A stretch of 17,173 bases of DNA from Ilumatobacteraceae bacterium (lineage in GTDB: Bacteria; Actinomycetota; Acidimicrobiia; Acidimicrobiales; Ilumatobacteraceae). Both the position numbers and the translations under genes were made by a program. The stretch lies in contig JAHRVJ010000017.1 of the NCBI GenBank assembly GCA_019090765.1, positions 1 through 17,173 on the forward strand, written 5' to 3'. The notes under the pieces were generated by a model, which saw only the letters and a program-made list of their open reading frames with translations, was not told where the DNA came from and ran no database searches. Positions 6,253 to 13,475 of the stretch are shown piece by piece. How positions within the stretch are numbered: the stretch's first letter is position 1; each line of letters opens with the position of its first letter.

Positions 6253-7227
6253 TTAGCTCAACGAGTTATCGGAGCTGCCCAAAGGCGATGATCCCCATGC
6301 AGCGATTGCTTTCACGAGAGCCTCGGTGATTGCGTCGGTCGAGTCAACAGCATCGCGAACGGGTCCCAGCGAGCAGAGTACGGCTGGCATTCTGGTCTCT
6401 CTGAGAACCGCCAGTCGCATACCCTGTAGCTGTGGATCAGGGAGTGACAGAGTCGATAACTGAGAGACGACGTTGGTCGCCAGTGAACGGCCACCGATCG
6501 ACTCGAATGTAGGTACTGCAAAGTAGGAAATAATCGAACACGCCTCTGGCCGTGCTTCGAAACCGACATAAATCGTAGCTCCGAAGCGATTGGCCGCGGC
6601 GGCTTGTGAGGCCGCATCGTATTCGTCCGTTGAGATCACATTGGCGCCGCTTTCGCGTAGCGCCCGCGCTAGCGAGCGAGTAATCGAACTCAATCCTCCG
6701 AACTGCCCGATCACCACTCGCAGCGTCCGTAGGGAGTTATGGGACAGCATCGACTCTTGGTCTCGAATCGACGCGACTCCGGGGCCGGTGCCACTCTGTC
6801 GGCTGACCAGGTGCAGCATCTTGGTGGTTTGCGATCCGCAAATGCCGTCAACGGTCAGCCCCGAATTGCGCTGGAAGTCCCCAAGGGCGTGCGCGGTCAG
6901 AGGCCCAAGGATTCCATCGGGTCGCCCGCAGTCGAATCCGAGGTGATTCAGCGATGTTTGTAGGGAACTGACGTCATCGCCGCGCAGATTTGGCGCGGTT
7001 AACACCAGTAGACGGTCGCCAAGGGTCCAACCAGCTTCGATCAACGCCAGCCAGGTCTGCTTGTCGCAGCTACCGCTGGTATGTAGGCCGCGGAAGTCCT
7101 GAAATGCAGATATGGCGTCACGCGTGTGGGAACAGAAGGTTCCCGGCTCGAATCCAGAAGGTGCGTACCCTGCCGCGCCGAGCCGACGCTGTAGGTCGCG
7201 GACTGCTTCTCCGCGCTGGCCCTCCGT
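6253..7227 (-). CDS. cwlM: CwlM-like peptidoglycan-synthesis regulator (degenerate amidase)
   Basis: In mycobacteria CwlM is an amidase-fold protein that regulates MurA and lipid II export instead of cutting peptidoglycan. Two peptidoglycan-binding repeats are visible: one at 7222-7030 (GQRGEAVRDLQRRLGAAGY, then AISAFQDFRGLHTSGSCD) and one beginning LRGDDVSSLQTSLNHLGF. An Amidase_3-like domain follows. Its zinc ligands look lost: the DPGH position reads GQFGG, the strand expected to carry the second histidine reads YVGFEARPE, and the final glutamate region reads PAVLCSLGP. The frame has no ATG, GTG or TTG before a TTG at 7044, which would remove the first repeat. I place the start at ACG 7227, inside TAACG overlapping the trxA stop, giving 324 residues. 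The start is uncertain. Confidence 0.8.
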   Translation of the reverse strand, partial: TEGQRGEAVRDLQRRLGAAGYAPSGFEPGTFCSHTRDAISAFQDFRGLHTSGSCDKQTWLALIEAGWTLGDRLLVLTAPNLRGDDVSSLQTSLNHLGFDCGRPDGILGPLTAHALGDFQRNSGLTVDGICGSQTTKMLHLVSRQSGTGPGVASIRDQESMLSHNSLRTLRVVIGQFGGLSSITRSLARALRESGANVISTDEYDAASQAAAANRFGATIYVGFEARPEACSIISYFAVPTFESIGGRSLATNVVSQLSTLSLPDPQLQGMRLAVLRETRMPAVLCSLGPVRDAVDSTDAITEALVKAIAAWGSSPLGSSDNSLS

Positions 7228-7565
7228 TAGTGGGAAGTGGCCAGAAATTCGTCGAGTTCCTGGAGTAGGGCGCCTTTGCTCTTGGCGCCGACGAGGCGTT
7301 TGGAGACCTCACCATTGGAGAATACGAGCAGGGTTGGAATGCTCATCACGTTGAATTTCATTGCGAGGTCGGGATTGTCATCGACGTTCAGCTTGGTGAC
7401 GCTTAGTTGCTCACCGTGCTCGGTGGCGATCTCTTCGAGAATCGGCGCGATCTGCTTACATGGCCCACACCATTCCGCCCAGAAGTCAACAATTACGGGC
7501 TTATCGGAGCTGAGGACTGTTTCGTCAAAGGTGTTGCTGGAGAGGTTGACGATTCCATTTGCCAT
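7227..7565 (-). CDS. trxA: Thioredoxin
   Basis: Thioredoxin reduces protein disulfides in the cytoplasm and is itself reduced by thioredoxin reductase, encoded upstream. The 112-residue product is the usual full length, with active site WCGPCK (32-37) and cis-Pro loop MSIPTLLVF. The ATG start at 7565 is preceded by AAAGGAAA. The gene lies 178 bases after trxB and has its own candidate ECF-type promoter (7675-7701). The stop overlaps the proposed cwlM start. Confidence 0.97.
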   Translation of the reverse strand: MANGIVNLSSNTFDETVLSSDKPVIVDFWAEWCGPCKQIAPILEEIATEHGEQLSVTKLNVDDNPDLAMKFNVMSIPTLLVFSNGEVSKRLVGAKSKGALLQELDEFLATSH

Positions 7566-7668
7566 GGCAGAGTTTCCTTTCGAGTGGGGGATTGCCCCAA
7601 ACTGCTATTCGGCTCAAACTAGTACCCGGTCGGTGGACCGGCGTTACAAGCCGACTATCTCGTGTGAA
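7566..7668 (-). other. Likely trxA 5' leader with small hairpins
   Basis: Between the candidate promoter and trxA lies CCGGTC (7626-7631) pairing with GACCGG (7636-7641) around GGTG. A GGGG/CCCC hairpin is near 7586-7597. If the promoter is real, these fold in the leader RNA. Confidence 0.35.
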
Positions 7669-7674
7669 TAATCA

Positions 7675-7701
7675 AACCACAACCAAGGGGAGAACATTCC
7701 C
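7675..7701 (-). promoter_or_regulatory. Candidate SigR/SigH-type ECF promoter of trxA
   Basis: Reading the minus strand, GGGAAT (7701-7696) is followed after exactly 18 bases by GTT (7677-7675). This matches the GGGAAT-N18-GTT pattern known for SigR/SigH thiol-stress promoters, which drive thioredoxin genes in Streptomyces and mycobacteria. It lies 110 bases upstream of trxA. Which sigma factor uses it is unknown. Confidence 0.55.
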
Positions 7702-7743
7702 GTCAGCTTGTGTGACAGCGCCAACTATCAGCACTGGTCGTTG

Positions 7744-8697
7744 TCAGTGGTCGGAGTTCGCTTCTAGCCAGCGCTCGGCATCGATCGCGGCCATACATCC
7801 GGAACCGGCGGCAGTTATCGCCTGGCGGTACACGTGGTCTTGTACGTCGCCGCATGCGAAGACACCGTCAACATCGGTGTACGCGGAATCTGCCTTAGTG
7901 ATCAGGTATCCGGTGTCTTGCTCCATTGCGAGCTTGCCTGCGAACAGGTCGGTGTTTGGTCGGTGACCAATCGCTACAAACACTCCGGTGACGTCAAGGG
8001 TCGACTCGCTGGAATCAACTGTGCTCTTGACAGTGAGGCCGGTCACCTTTTCGTCACCGAGAATGTCGGTGACTTGACTGTTCCAAAGGAAGTCGATTTT
8101 CGGATTAGCGAAGGCCCGGTCCTGCATGATTTTCGATGCTCGAAGCTCGTCACGTCGATGAATGATGGTCACCTTGTCGGCGAACTTAGTGAGGAACGTT
8201 GCCTCTTCGACAGCTGAATCTCCCCCGCCCACTACGGCGATTTCTTGACCACGGAAGAAAAAGCCATCGCAAGTGGCACAGGTCGACAGACCATGACCTA
8301 GCAAGCGTTGCTCGGCTTCGAGCCCCAACATCAGCGCTTGTGCGCCGGTGCTGACAATCACTGTTCGGGCGAGGTACTCGCGGTCGCCGACGCGCACTTT
8401 GAATGGTTGCTCGGTGAAGTCGACGTCGGTCACCTTCTCAGTGAGGATCTCGGTGCCGAACCGGGCCGCTTGGGCTCGCATGTTCTGCATCAGCTCGGGC
8501 CCCATGATGCCATCGATAAATCCGGGGTAGTTCTCTACCTCGGTAGTGAGCATCAGTTGGCCCCCAGGCTGATCGCTCGTGCTTGATGGTTCCCCTTCAA
8601 TTAGTAGGGGTTTTAGGTTGGCACGTGCGGTATAAATTGCCGCCGTTAGACCGGCAGGACCTGACCCGATGATGATTACTTCGCGAACTTCAGACAT
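7744..8697 (-). CDS. trxB: Thioredoxin reductase
   Basis: This NADPH-dependent flavoenzyme reduces thioredoxin. The 317-residue product is full length. It has FAD-binding GSGPAG (11-16), redox-active CATC (140-143) followed by D144, NADPH-binding GGGDSA (157-162) and the C-terminal FAD signature GVFACGDVQDHVYRQAITAAGSG. It follows the small membrane protein gene by 13 bases and precedes trxA by 178 bases. The ATG start has only a weak ribosome site. Order sigma, anti-sigma, trxB, trxA, cwlM matches mycobacteria. Confidence 0.97.
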   Translation of the reverse strand: MSEVREVIIIGSGPAGLTAAIYTARANLKPLLIEGEPSSTSDQPGGQLMLTTEVENYPGFIDGIMGPELMQNMRAQAARFGTEILTEKVTDVDFTEQPFKVRVGDREYLARTVIVSTGAQALMLGLEAEQRLLGHGLSTCATCDGFFFRGQEIAVVGGGDSAVEEATFLTKFADKVTIIHRRDELRASKIMQDRAFANPKIDFLWNSQVTDILGDEKVTGLTVKSTVDSSESTLDVTGVFVAIGHRPNTDLFAGKLAMEQDTGYLITKADSAYTDVDGVFACGDVQDHVYRQAITAAGSGCMAAIDAERWLEANSDH

Positions 8698-8710
8698 CGC
8701 TATGTGGCAA

Positions 8711-9034
8711 TCAACTGGCGTTGGCGTTGCGCTTTTTGAACAGAATCAGGCCCACCAGACAGAGCATCCCGCCTACAACGAAGTAGCTGGTGTAGACCGC
8801 TCGCTCCCAGGTCATTGCCAACTCGAGTAGAGCTTGGAGGCCGCGCATCGAGCCGATCAGCAAGATCACGAGGGCGAACAGCCCGACGATTGCGGCGATC
8901 AGGCCGAAGACCATGCCCCGTGCCGCGTAGACGACTTTGGTGGTGGCCTGTGAACGGACAGTATCAACAATGCGGACGACAGTGTCGGTAGTTTCGGTTG
9001 CCCAGTTTGGATCGGTCAGCGGATTGGCCGGCAT
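8711..9034 (-). CDS. Small two-helix membrane protein, unknown function
   Basis: I do not recognise a named family with confidence; the layout resembles small holin-like or phage_holin_3-type actinobacterial membrane proteins. The 107-residue product has a polar, acidic N-terminus (MPANPLTDPNWATETTDTV), an amphipathic stretch (about 18-34), membrane helices at about 39-61 and 81-99, and a basic tail KKRNANAS, suggesting both ends face the cytoplasm. The ATG at 9034 fits better than an upstream frame extension to 9154 that would overlap the preceding gene. It sits between the anti-sigma gene and trxB, 13 bases from trxB, so it is probably co-expressed with both. Confidence 0.7.
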   Translation of the reverse strand: MPANPLTDPNWATETTDTVVRIVDTVRSQATTKVVYAARGMVFGLIAAIVGLFALVILLIGSMRGLQALLELAMTWERAVYTSYFVVGGMLCLVGLILFKKRNANAS

Positions 9035-9080
9035 GATCGTGAGGCTAGCCGCGATGAGCCGATGCGACCACGGTGAACCC

Positions 9081-10013
9081 TTAAGGCATCCCGGCGCGGG
9101 CGACCTCGCTGCAGCCAATCGCGCGATGTGCGAAGGCCATGTTGCGGCTTTCATCGATACCCACGATTACTGGCTCGCCCATGTAGTCGGCTGGGCCAAC
9201 CACATAATCGACGCTCCCGCATATCGGAAATTCGGCGATGGTTGAGCCTTCTTCAGACGATGGTGCGTCATTGACGGAATTGGTGGCTGCGGTCTCGGTG
9301 GAGGATCGAAGGCCACGCGCGTCGGAGGCGAAGATGCCGAGCTGTTCGGGATTGCTCAACATTTCCAGGTCGGCATTCTGGGGAGGCGTTTCGGCATCAA
9401 TGTCGAAGTCGCCTTCCCCCTCAACTACAGCCGCTGGAGCTTCGGCTATCTCAGCGGCATCGGCGAGCGCACCGTTGGCGTCACGCTGGAACTCATCGGC
9501 GGCTTCGTTTGCCAGTGCTGACGACGATGTTGGTTCGTCAGCGCTCAGGGCCTCTAGTGCCGAGTCGTCGATAGATGCGCTTGAATCATCTTCACTGGAT
9601 TGGCTCTGGAGGATGATGCCGCCGCCCATGACAACGGCAATCGCCGCTGCTGCGCCGAGCATCCAACCCGCTGAGTTTTTGCGTCGCCGGCTCGCCAGTG
9701 AGGTCGGCGGAGGCGTAGAGATTGACGCTGCAACAGCGGCCGCTGCGGGGTCGATCCCGTTGGGAGTTGCATCGCGATTAGCGCCGCTTCGTTCGGTGGC
9801 CGGGAGCCGATCCCAGGCGCTCAACGCCGCGGCAAGGTGCTGCTCGCGGATTGAGATTGGCGGGTTTTCGACATCAGCAAGGAGGGCTTGAACCAGACGA
9901 AGACGCTCCACTTCAGCCGTCAGCTCTGGGTTGCCATCAACCTGGGCGCGTTCGTCGGCGGTTACGTCGCCGTCGAGATACGCGCTCGCAAGGGTGGTGA
10001 GGTCGTCGTTCAT
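9081..10013 (-). CDS. Membrane-anchored anti-sigma factor
   Basis: This protein probably holds the adjacent ECF sigma factor inactive at the membrane. The 310-residue product opens with an anti-sigma-like helical domain (LASAYLDGDVTADERAQVD, ELTAEVERLR), but the zinc-binding HxxxCxxC motif is absent. Residues 50-114 are a Pro/Ala/Ser linker ending in a basic RRRKN. One membrane helix follows at about 115-137. The extracytoplasmic part is acidic and Ser/Ala-rich to about 255, then a compact end holds C265 and C301. The ATG start overlaps the sigma stop as ATGA, the usual sigma/anti-sigma coupling. Assignment rests on neighbour, topology and N-terminal pattern. Confidence 0.85.
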   Translation of the reverse strand: MNDDLTTLASAYLDGDVTADERAQVDGNPELTAEVERLRLVQALLADVENPPISIREQHLAAALSAWDRLPATERSGANRDATPNGIDPAAAAVAASISTPPPTSLASRRRKNSAGWMLGAAAAIAVVMGGGIILQSQSSEDDSSASIDDSALEALSADEPTSSSALANEAADEFQRDANGALADAAEIAEAPAAVVEGEGDFDIDAETPPQNADLEMLSNPEQLGIFASDARGLRSSTETAATNSVNDAPSSEEGSTIAEFPICGSVDYVVGPADYMGEPVIVGIDESRNMAFAHRAIGCSEVARAGMP

Positions 10014-10609
10014 GTCAGGTCAGTTGGACGTTCGTCGTCCCCCGTGTTGTTCCCAATATCGGAACGATTTCCTGGAAACTCGCCAAGACGTATCGATTTG
10101 GCCAGTGCCGAACGCCCGCGAGCGATACGCGACTTGACCGTTCCGATCGGAATGTCAAGCACTTCGGAAATCTCGCGATAGTCGAGACCCGTTACGTCGC
10201 GCAGCACAACCGCGGCCCGAAGATTGTCGTCGAGATCATCGAGGGCGTCGTCCAACACGAGGCGATCGCTCACATGTTCTAGTCGTTGCTCAGCGGTGGG
10301 GTCGACTACTTCGGGTTCGGATTCGCCACCTTCTCTGGCCAAGTGGAGTGATGGTCGTCGCTTCCGCCTTCGGAGCTCGTCGAGCGCGGCGTTGGTGGCG
10401 ATGCGGTATGCCCAGGTTGCGAAAGACGAGCGCCCATCGAATCGCGGCAGGCTGCGCGTGATCTTGATTAGCGCCTCTTGGCAAGCGTCATCGGCATCGC
10501 GGGTGCCCCCTGCCACTCGTCGGCACACTGCGTGGATGCGCTCATAGTGGAGACGGAGTAGCTGATCGAGCGCGTTTCGGTCACCGCCCTGAGCGGCGGC
10601 AACGAGCAC
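10010..10609 (-). CDS. ECF RNA polymerase sigma factor (SigM position)
   Basis: ECF sigma factors direct RNA polymerase to stress promoters. The 199-residue product has region 2 at about 15-82 (DADDACQEALIKITRSLPRFDGRSSFATWAYRIATNAALDELRRR). Region 4 follows at about 118-172 with the helix-turn-helix LDYREISEVLDIPIGTVKSRIARGRSAL. A charged linker rich in Glu separates them and a hydrophilic tail follows. The start is GTG 10609; no strong ribosome site precedes it and no better start is in frame. By position it corresponds to mycobacterial SigM, though orthology cannot be proved here. It is coupled to its anti-sigma gene and follows the kinase gene by 66 bases. Confidence 0.94.
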   Translation of the reverse strand: MLVAAAQGGDRNALDQLLRLHYERIHAVCRRVAGGTRDADDACQEALIKITRSLPRFDGRSSFATWAYRIATNAALDELRRRKRRPSLHLAREGGESEPEVVDPTAEQRLEHVSDRLVLDDALDDLDDNLRAAVVLRDVTGLDYREISEVLDIPIGTVKSRIARGRSALAKSIRLGEFPGNRSDIGNNTGDDERPTDLT

Positions 10610-10618
10610 AGAGTCATC

Positions 10619-10701
10619 TAGGTGAGTCGCGATGGTTCGGATCGTAACTAACCCGCATACACCTAGTAGGTGATGTCAGCTGGTGAATTGAATCTCACCT
10701 A
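10619..10701. repeat. Cluster of CACCTA/TAGGTG motifs before the sigma gene
   Basis: TAGGTG occurs at 10619-10624 and 10667-10672, and CACCTA at 10660-10665 and 10696-10701. The middle two form a palindrome, CACCTAGTAGGTG (10660-10672), in the kinase-sigma spacer. The 10696 copy lies inside the end of the kinase gene. It looks like an operator cluster. Confidence 0.4.
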
Positions 10702-12526
10702 GGCGACCCCGGTAAGGGTGCGATCCGGTGCATGAATCATCGATGCCGATCTCGTTGAGCAGCACCAGAATATGGCGAGCAGGCAGCGTTGGAACACCTG
10801 AGATCACCGTCCCTGGTTCGCTGGCGAAGGCAACCGTTCCGAGAGTGGGGCCCCATGCGTCAATGGTGTCAGGGGCAGATTCGGAACTCGACGTGTAGAA
10901 CTGCAATTGGTACGGAGCACTGAGTACTTCGACTGAGAGGGCTTGCTGCATCGGGTTGTCGAAGCTCACCACGAGGCCGACACCGCGTTTGCCGCCCATG
11001 TATTGCGACTGGTAGCAGACCGTTGACCAGTAGGTAGCCGGGTTGTCGTCTGCTCCGGCTCGGCTTGCCTCGGCGTCGTTTTCGACTCCGTCTCCGTCGG
11101 GATCGAACGCCGTTAGCGAGGTAATCGCAGTCGGAGTCGGGCTTCCAGCAGCAGTGGGGTCGTCGGCACCACTCTGGTCGATGTTGGATTCGTCAGCGTT
11201 GGCTTGACCTGAATCGTTTTGTGCGCCGGTCGCGGAGTCACTCGGCAGCAGCGTGGTTGAGGAAACCGGGTCGCCTCCTCCGAACTCCAAGCTGCTCCAC
11301 AGCAGGAGAGCCACGCCGAGCCCGACCGTTAGCAGTATCGCGAGGACGATGAACGACGGTTTCCAACCCTGACTCATCCCCTTGGCGGGTTCACCGCGCC
11401 TCCCGTTACCAGCCGCGGGGGTGGCCTCACGTCGCGGCGGAGGAGAGATCGTCGCTTGCGTCGGGTTCATTGCGCCATGCGCGACTTCGCCGGGGATCGG
11501 TTTTGGCTGCCTCGGGACAGGTGCGAGCGTTGTGGGGGCAGCTTCGGGGGGTGGCGTTTTGGTGGCTCGTATTCGGTCGGTCGCCCGACCAGCAACATCT
11601 GACGGCGCTCGTCGGAGTCGTCGCTTACCAACTGGAGTCACGGGCGAATGCTCGTGCGGAGTTTCATCGATTTGTGGTGGGCCTTCTTTGGCGGCCGCCC
11701 GCAAAGCGGTGGTGAGGGCCGCACCCGAAGCCGGGCGTTGTGCAGGGTTCCTTGCTAGTAGCTGATGGATGACTACGACCAGGCCTGTTGGCAGCGTTGC
11801 GCGGAGTTGGCTGAGGTCGGTGGGGTCCCGCTGGAGGCGGGCCAATGCTGTGTCGGCGTCAGTTTCGCCGAGAAATGGGACGCGGCCGACGAGGCATTCG
11901 TACAGCACCAGACCTAAGGAATACAGATCGGCGCGCCCGTCGAGCTTCTTGCCGCGCACTTGCTCGGGAGATAAATACTTGGCGGTGCCCATCATGATGT
12001 TCGGGCTGGTTAGGTCTTGGTCGCTGGACTGTAAGCCTTTGGCGATTCCGAAGTCGGTGAGTAGGACTCTCCCGTCGGAAGTAATCATGATGTTGCCCGG
12101 CTTCACATCGCGGTGTACGAAACCGGAGTCGTGAGCGTGATCTAACGCGGCCGCGATACAGGTCCCGATATGGCAGGTCAGCTCGGGGCTAAGCCGTTTC
12201 TGTTTGTCGAGGAGTTGGCGCAGGCTTTTGCCCTCAACGAGTTGCATGACCACCGCTTGGCGATCCTCTTGCTCGAATACGTCGTGGATGGCAACGATAT
12301 TGGGGTGATTCAGGCTGGCAGCAGCGATTGCCTCGCGCCGGAATCGTTCAGCGATGATCTCGTCGGAGGCGAGACTCTGCTTGAGCCATTTAACGGCGAC
12401 CTTACGGTCGAGGGTGAGGTCAATCGCCAGCCAAACTTCGGCCATCCCACCTTGCGCGAGTTGGCGCTGGAGTTCATACCGCTGGGCGATGATGGTGGGA
12501 GTGGGAGGCGGAGCCGCAGCGGACAT
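10676..12526 (-). CDS. Membrane Ser/Thr protein kinase with extracellular discoidin-like domain
   Basis: This Hanks-type kinase likely phosphorylates cell-envelope regulators. The kinase domain (about 17-280) has a glycine loop LAQGGMAEV with Ala at the first glycine position, K46 in VAVKWLK, E65, catalytic HRDVKPGN (138-145), DFG (158-160) and GTAKYLSPEQ, so it appears catalytically intact. A Pro/Thr-rich juxtamembrane region follows (about 281-385). One membrane helix (FIVLAILLTVGLGVALLLW) leads to a Ser/Asp-rich stalk and DPDGDGVEN. The C-terminal 140 residues look like a discoidin/jelly-roll domain (RAGADDNPATYWST) with two cysteines likely paired. In M. tuberculosis this locus encodes MurJ fused to a pseudokinase and a similar outer domain; here no MurJ part exists. 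The ATG start lacks a strong ribosome site. Confidence 0.93.
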   Translation of the reverse strand: MSAAAPPPTPTIIAQRYELQRQLAQGGMAEVWLAIDLTLDRKVAVKWLKQSLASDEIIAERFRREAIAAASLNHPNIVAIHDVFEQEDRQAVVMQLVEGKSLRQLLDKQKRLSPELTCHIGTCIAAALDHAHDSGFVHRDVKPGNIMITSDGRVLLTDFGIAKGLQSSDQDLTSPNIMMGTAKYLSPEQVRGKKLDGRADLYSLGLVLYECLVGRVPFLGETDADTALARLQRDPTDLSQLRATLPTGLVVVIHQLLARNPAQRPASGAALTTALRAAAKEGPPQIDETPHEHSPVTPVGKRRLRRAPSDVAGRATDRIRATKTPPPEAAPTTLAPVPRQPKPIPGEVAHGAMNPTQATISPPPRREATPAAGNGRRGEPAKGMSQGWKPSFIVLAILLTVGLGVALLLWSSLEFGGGDPVSSTTLLPSDSATGAQNDSGQANADESNIDQSGADDPTAAGSPTPTAITSLTAFDPDGDGVENDAEASRAGADDNPATYWSTVCYQSQYMGGKRGVGLVVSFDNPMQQALSVEVLSAPYQLQFYTSSSESAPDTIDAWGPTLGTVAFASEPGTVISGVPTLPARHILVLLNEIGIDDSCTGSHPYRGRLGEIQFTS

Positions 12527-12595
12527 AACTATGGGCGCACGCTAGTGGCGCAGAGCGCTCCGATTCAGGCAATAGCGGTGTTATTTACCGCGGAA

Positions 12596-13471
12596 TCAGT
12601 CGACAACTTGAAAGGCGATGCCAATCGTGCCGCGTCCGCCGTGGGTACCAATCACGGGCCCAATCTCGCCGACTACGATTTCGTCGGCGTAGTGGGGGCG
12701 GAGCATCTCAACAAACTGGTCGACATCGCTGCAGTCGGCGTGCATCACTGCCAGATTCTCGATGTTGCCGTTGCAGCTCTTGACTTTCTCGACGAGATGG
12801 TTAAGTGACTTCGAACGAGTCCGCTGTTTGCCACTTTGCTCGACGACACCACCAGTCACTTCGATGATCGGTTTGATCGACAGAGCGGTTGCCAGCATTG
12901 CTTTGGCTCCCCCGATGCGCCCGCCCTTCTTGAGGTTGTCGAGTGTGTCGAGCGCCCCGAACACTCGTGTTCGCTCGACGAGGTCGCGAGCGAGGGCCTC
13001 GACGCTCTCGATTGACTTACCTTCACTTGCTTCGCGGGCACAGGCCAGAACGATCGTCCCAAGACCCATCGTGATCGTGCGGCTATCGACGACTCGAATG
13101 TCGAGGTCGACATCGGTGTCAGCCTTGATCGTTCGCGCCGCGAGTTCCGCGGATTGCATGGTCGCGGAAAGTGCCGCCGAAAGCGATACGACGACAACCC
13201 CGGTTGCGCCATCAGCGGCGAGCGCGCGAAAAGTCTGTTCGAATTTTCCGGGAGGTGGAGCGGCGGTTTCCGGAAGAATTGGCGAGTTCACGCAACGTGA
13301 CCAGAACTCGGCCACCGTGAGATCTTCGCGGTCGACGAACTCGTCGTCGCCGAATCGAACTGTCAGAGGCACAATTTCGATACCCAGTTCTTCGGCGGCG
13401 GTCGCGGGGAGATCGCAGGAGCTGTCGGTGACGATACGTACTTTTCCGAGAGGCTGTTTCACAATGCCCAC
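12596..13471 (-). CDS. DegV family (EDD-fold) fatty-acid-binding protein
   Basis: DegV proteins bind fatty acids; the bacterial FakB members present fatty acid to a kinase, FakA. The 291-residue product is full length, with VRIVTDSSCDLP (about 11-22), the SLSAALSATMQSA loop that contacts the lipid carboxylate, DTLDNLKKGGRIGG and the ending GPVIGTHGGRGTIGIAF. No FakA-like gene lies in the window, so a role in lipid phosphorylation is unproven. The start is GTG 13471, with a second GTG three codons later equally possible. It sits 4 bases after the DUF6049-like gene and 69 bases before the kinase gene, where MurJ is usually encoded. Confidence 0.92.
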   Translation of the reverse strand: MGIVKQPLGKVRIVTDSSCDLPATAAEELGIEIVPLTVRFGDDEFVDREDLTVAEFWSRCVNSPILPETAAPPPGKFEQTFRALAADGATGVVVVSLSAALSATMQSAELAARTIKADTDVDLDIRVVDSRTITMGLGTIVLACAREASEGKSIESVEALARDLVERTRVFGALDTLDNLKKGGRIGGAKAMLATALSIKPIIEVTGGVVEQSGKQRTRSKSLNHLVEKVKSCNGNIENLAVMHADCSDVDQFVEMLRPHYADEIVVGEIGPVIGTHGGRGTIGIAFQVVD

Positions 13472-13475
13472 GACA

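Noticed and set aside
9238..9891. Plus-strand open frame of 217 codons
   Set aside because: It is the shadow of the Ser/Ala/Asp-rich anti-sigma gene; the repetitive composition keeps the opposite strand open.
12527..12595. Possible terminator between the DegV and kinase genes
   Set aside because: GCGGT/ACCGC can pair around seven bases on the minus strand, but the stem is only five bases and no T-run follows.
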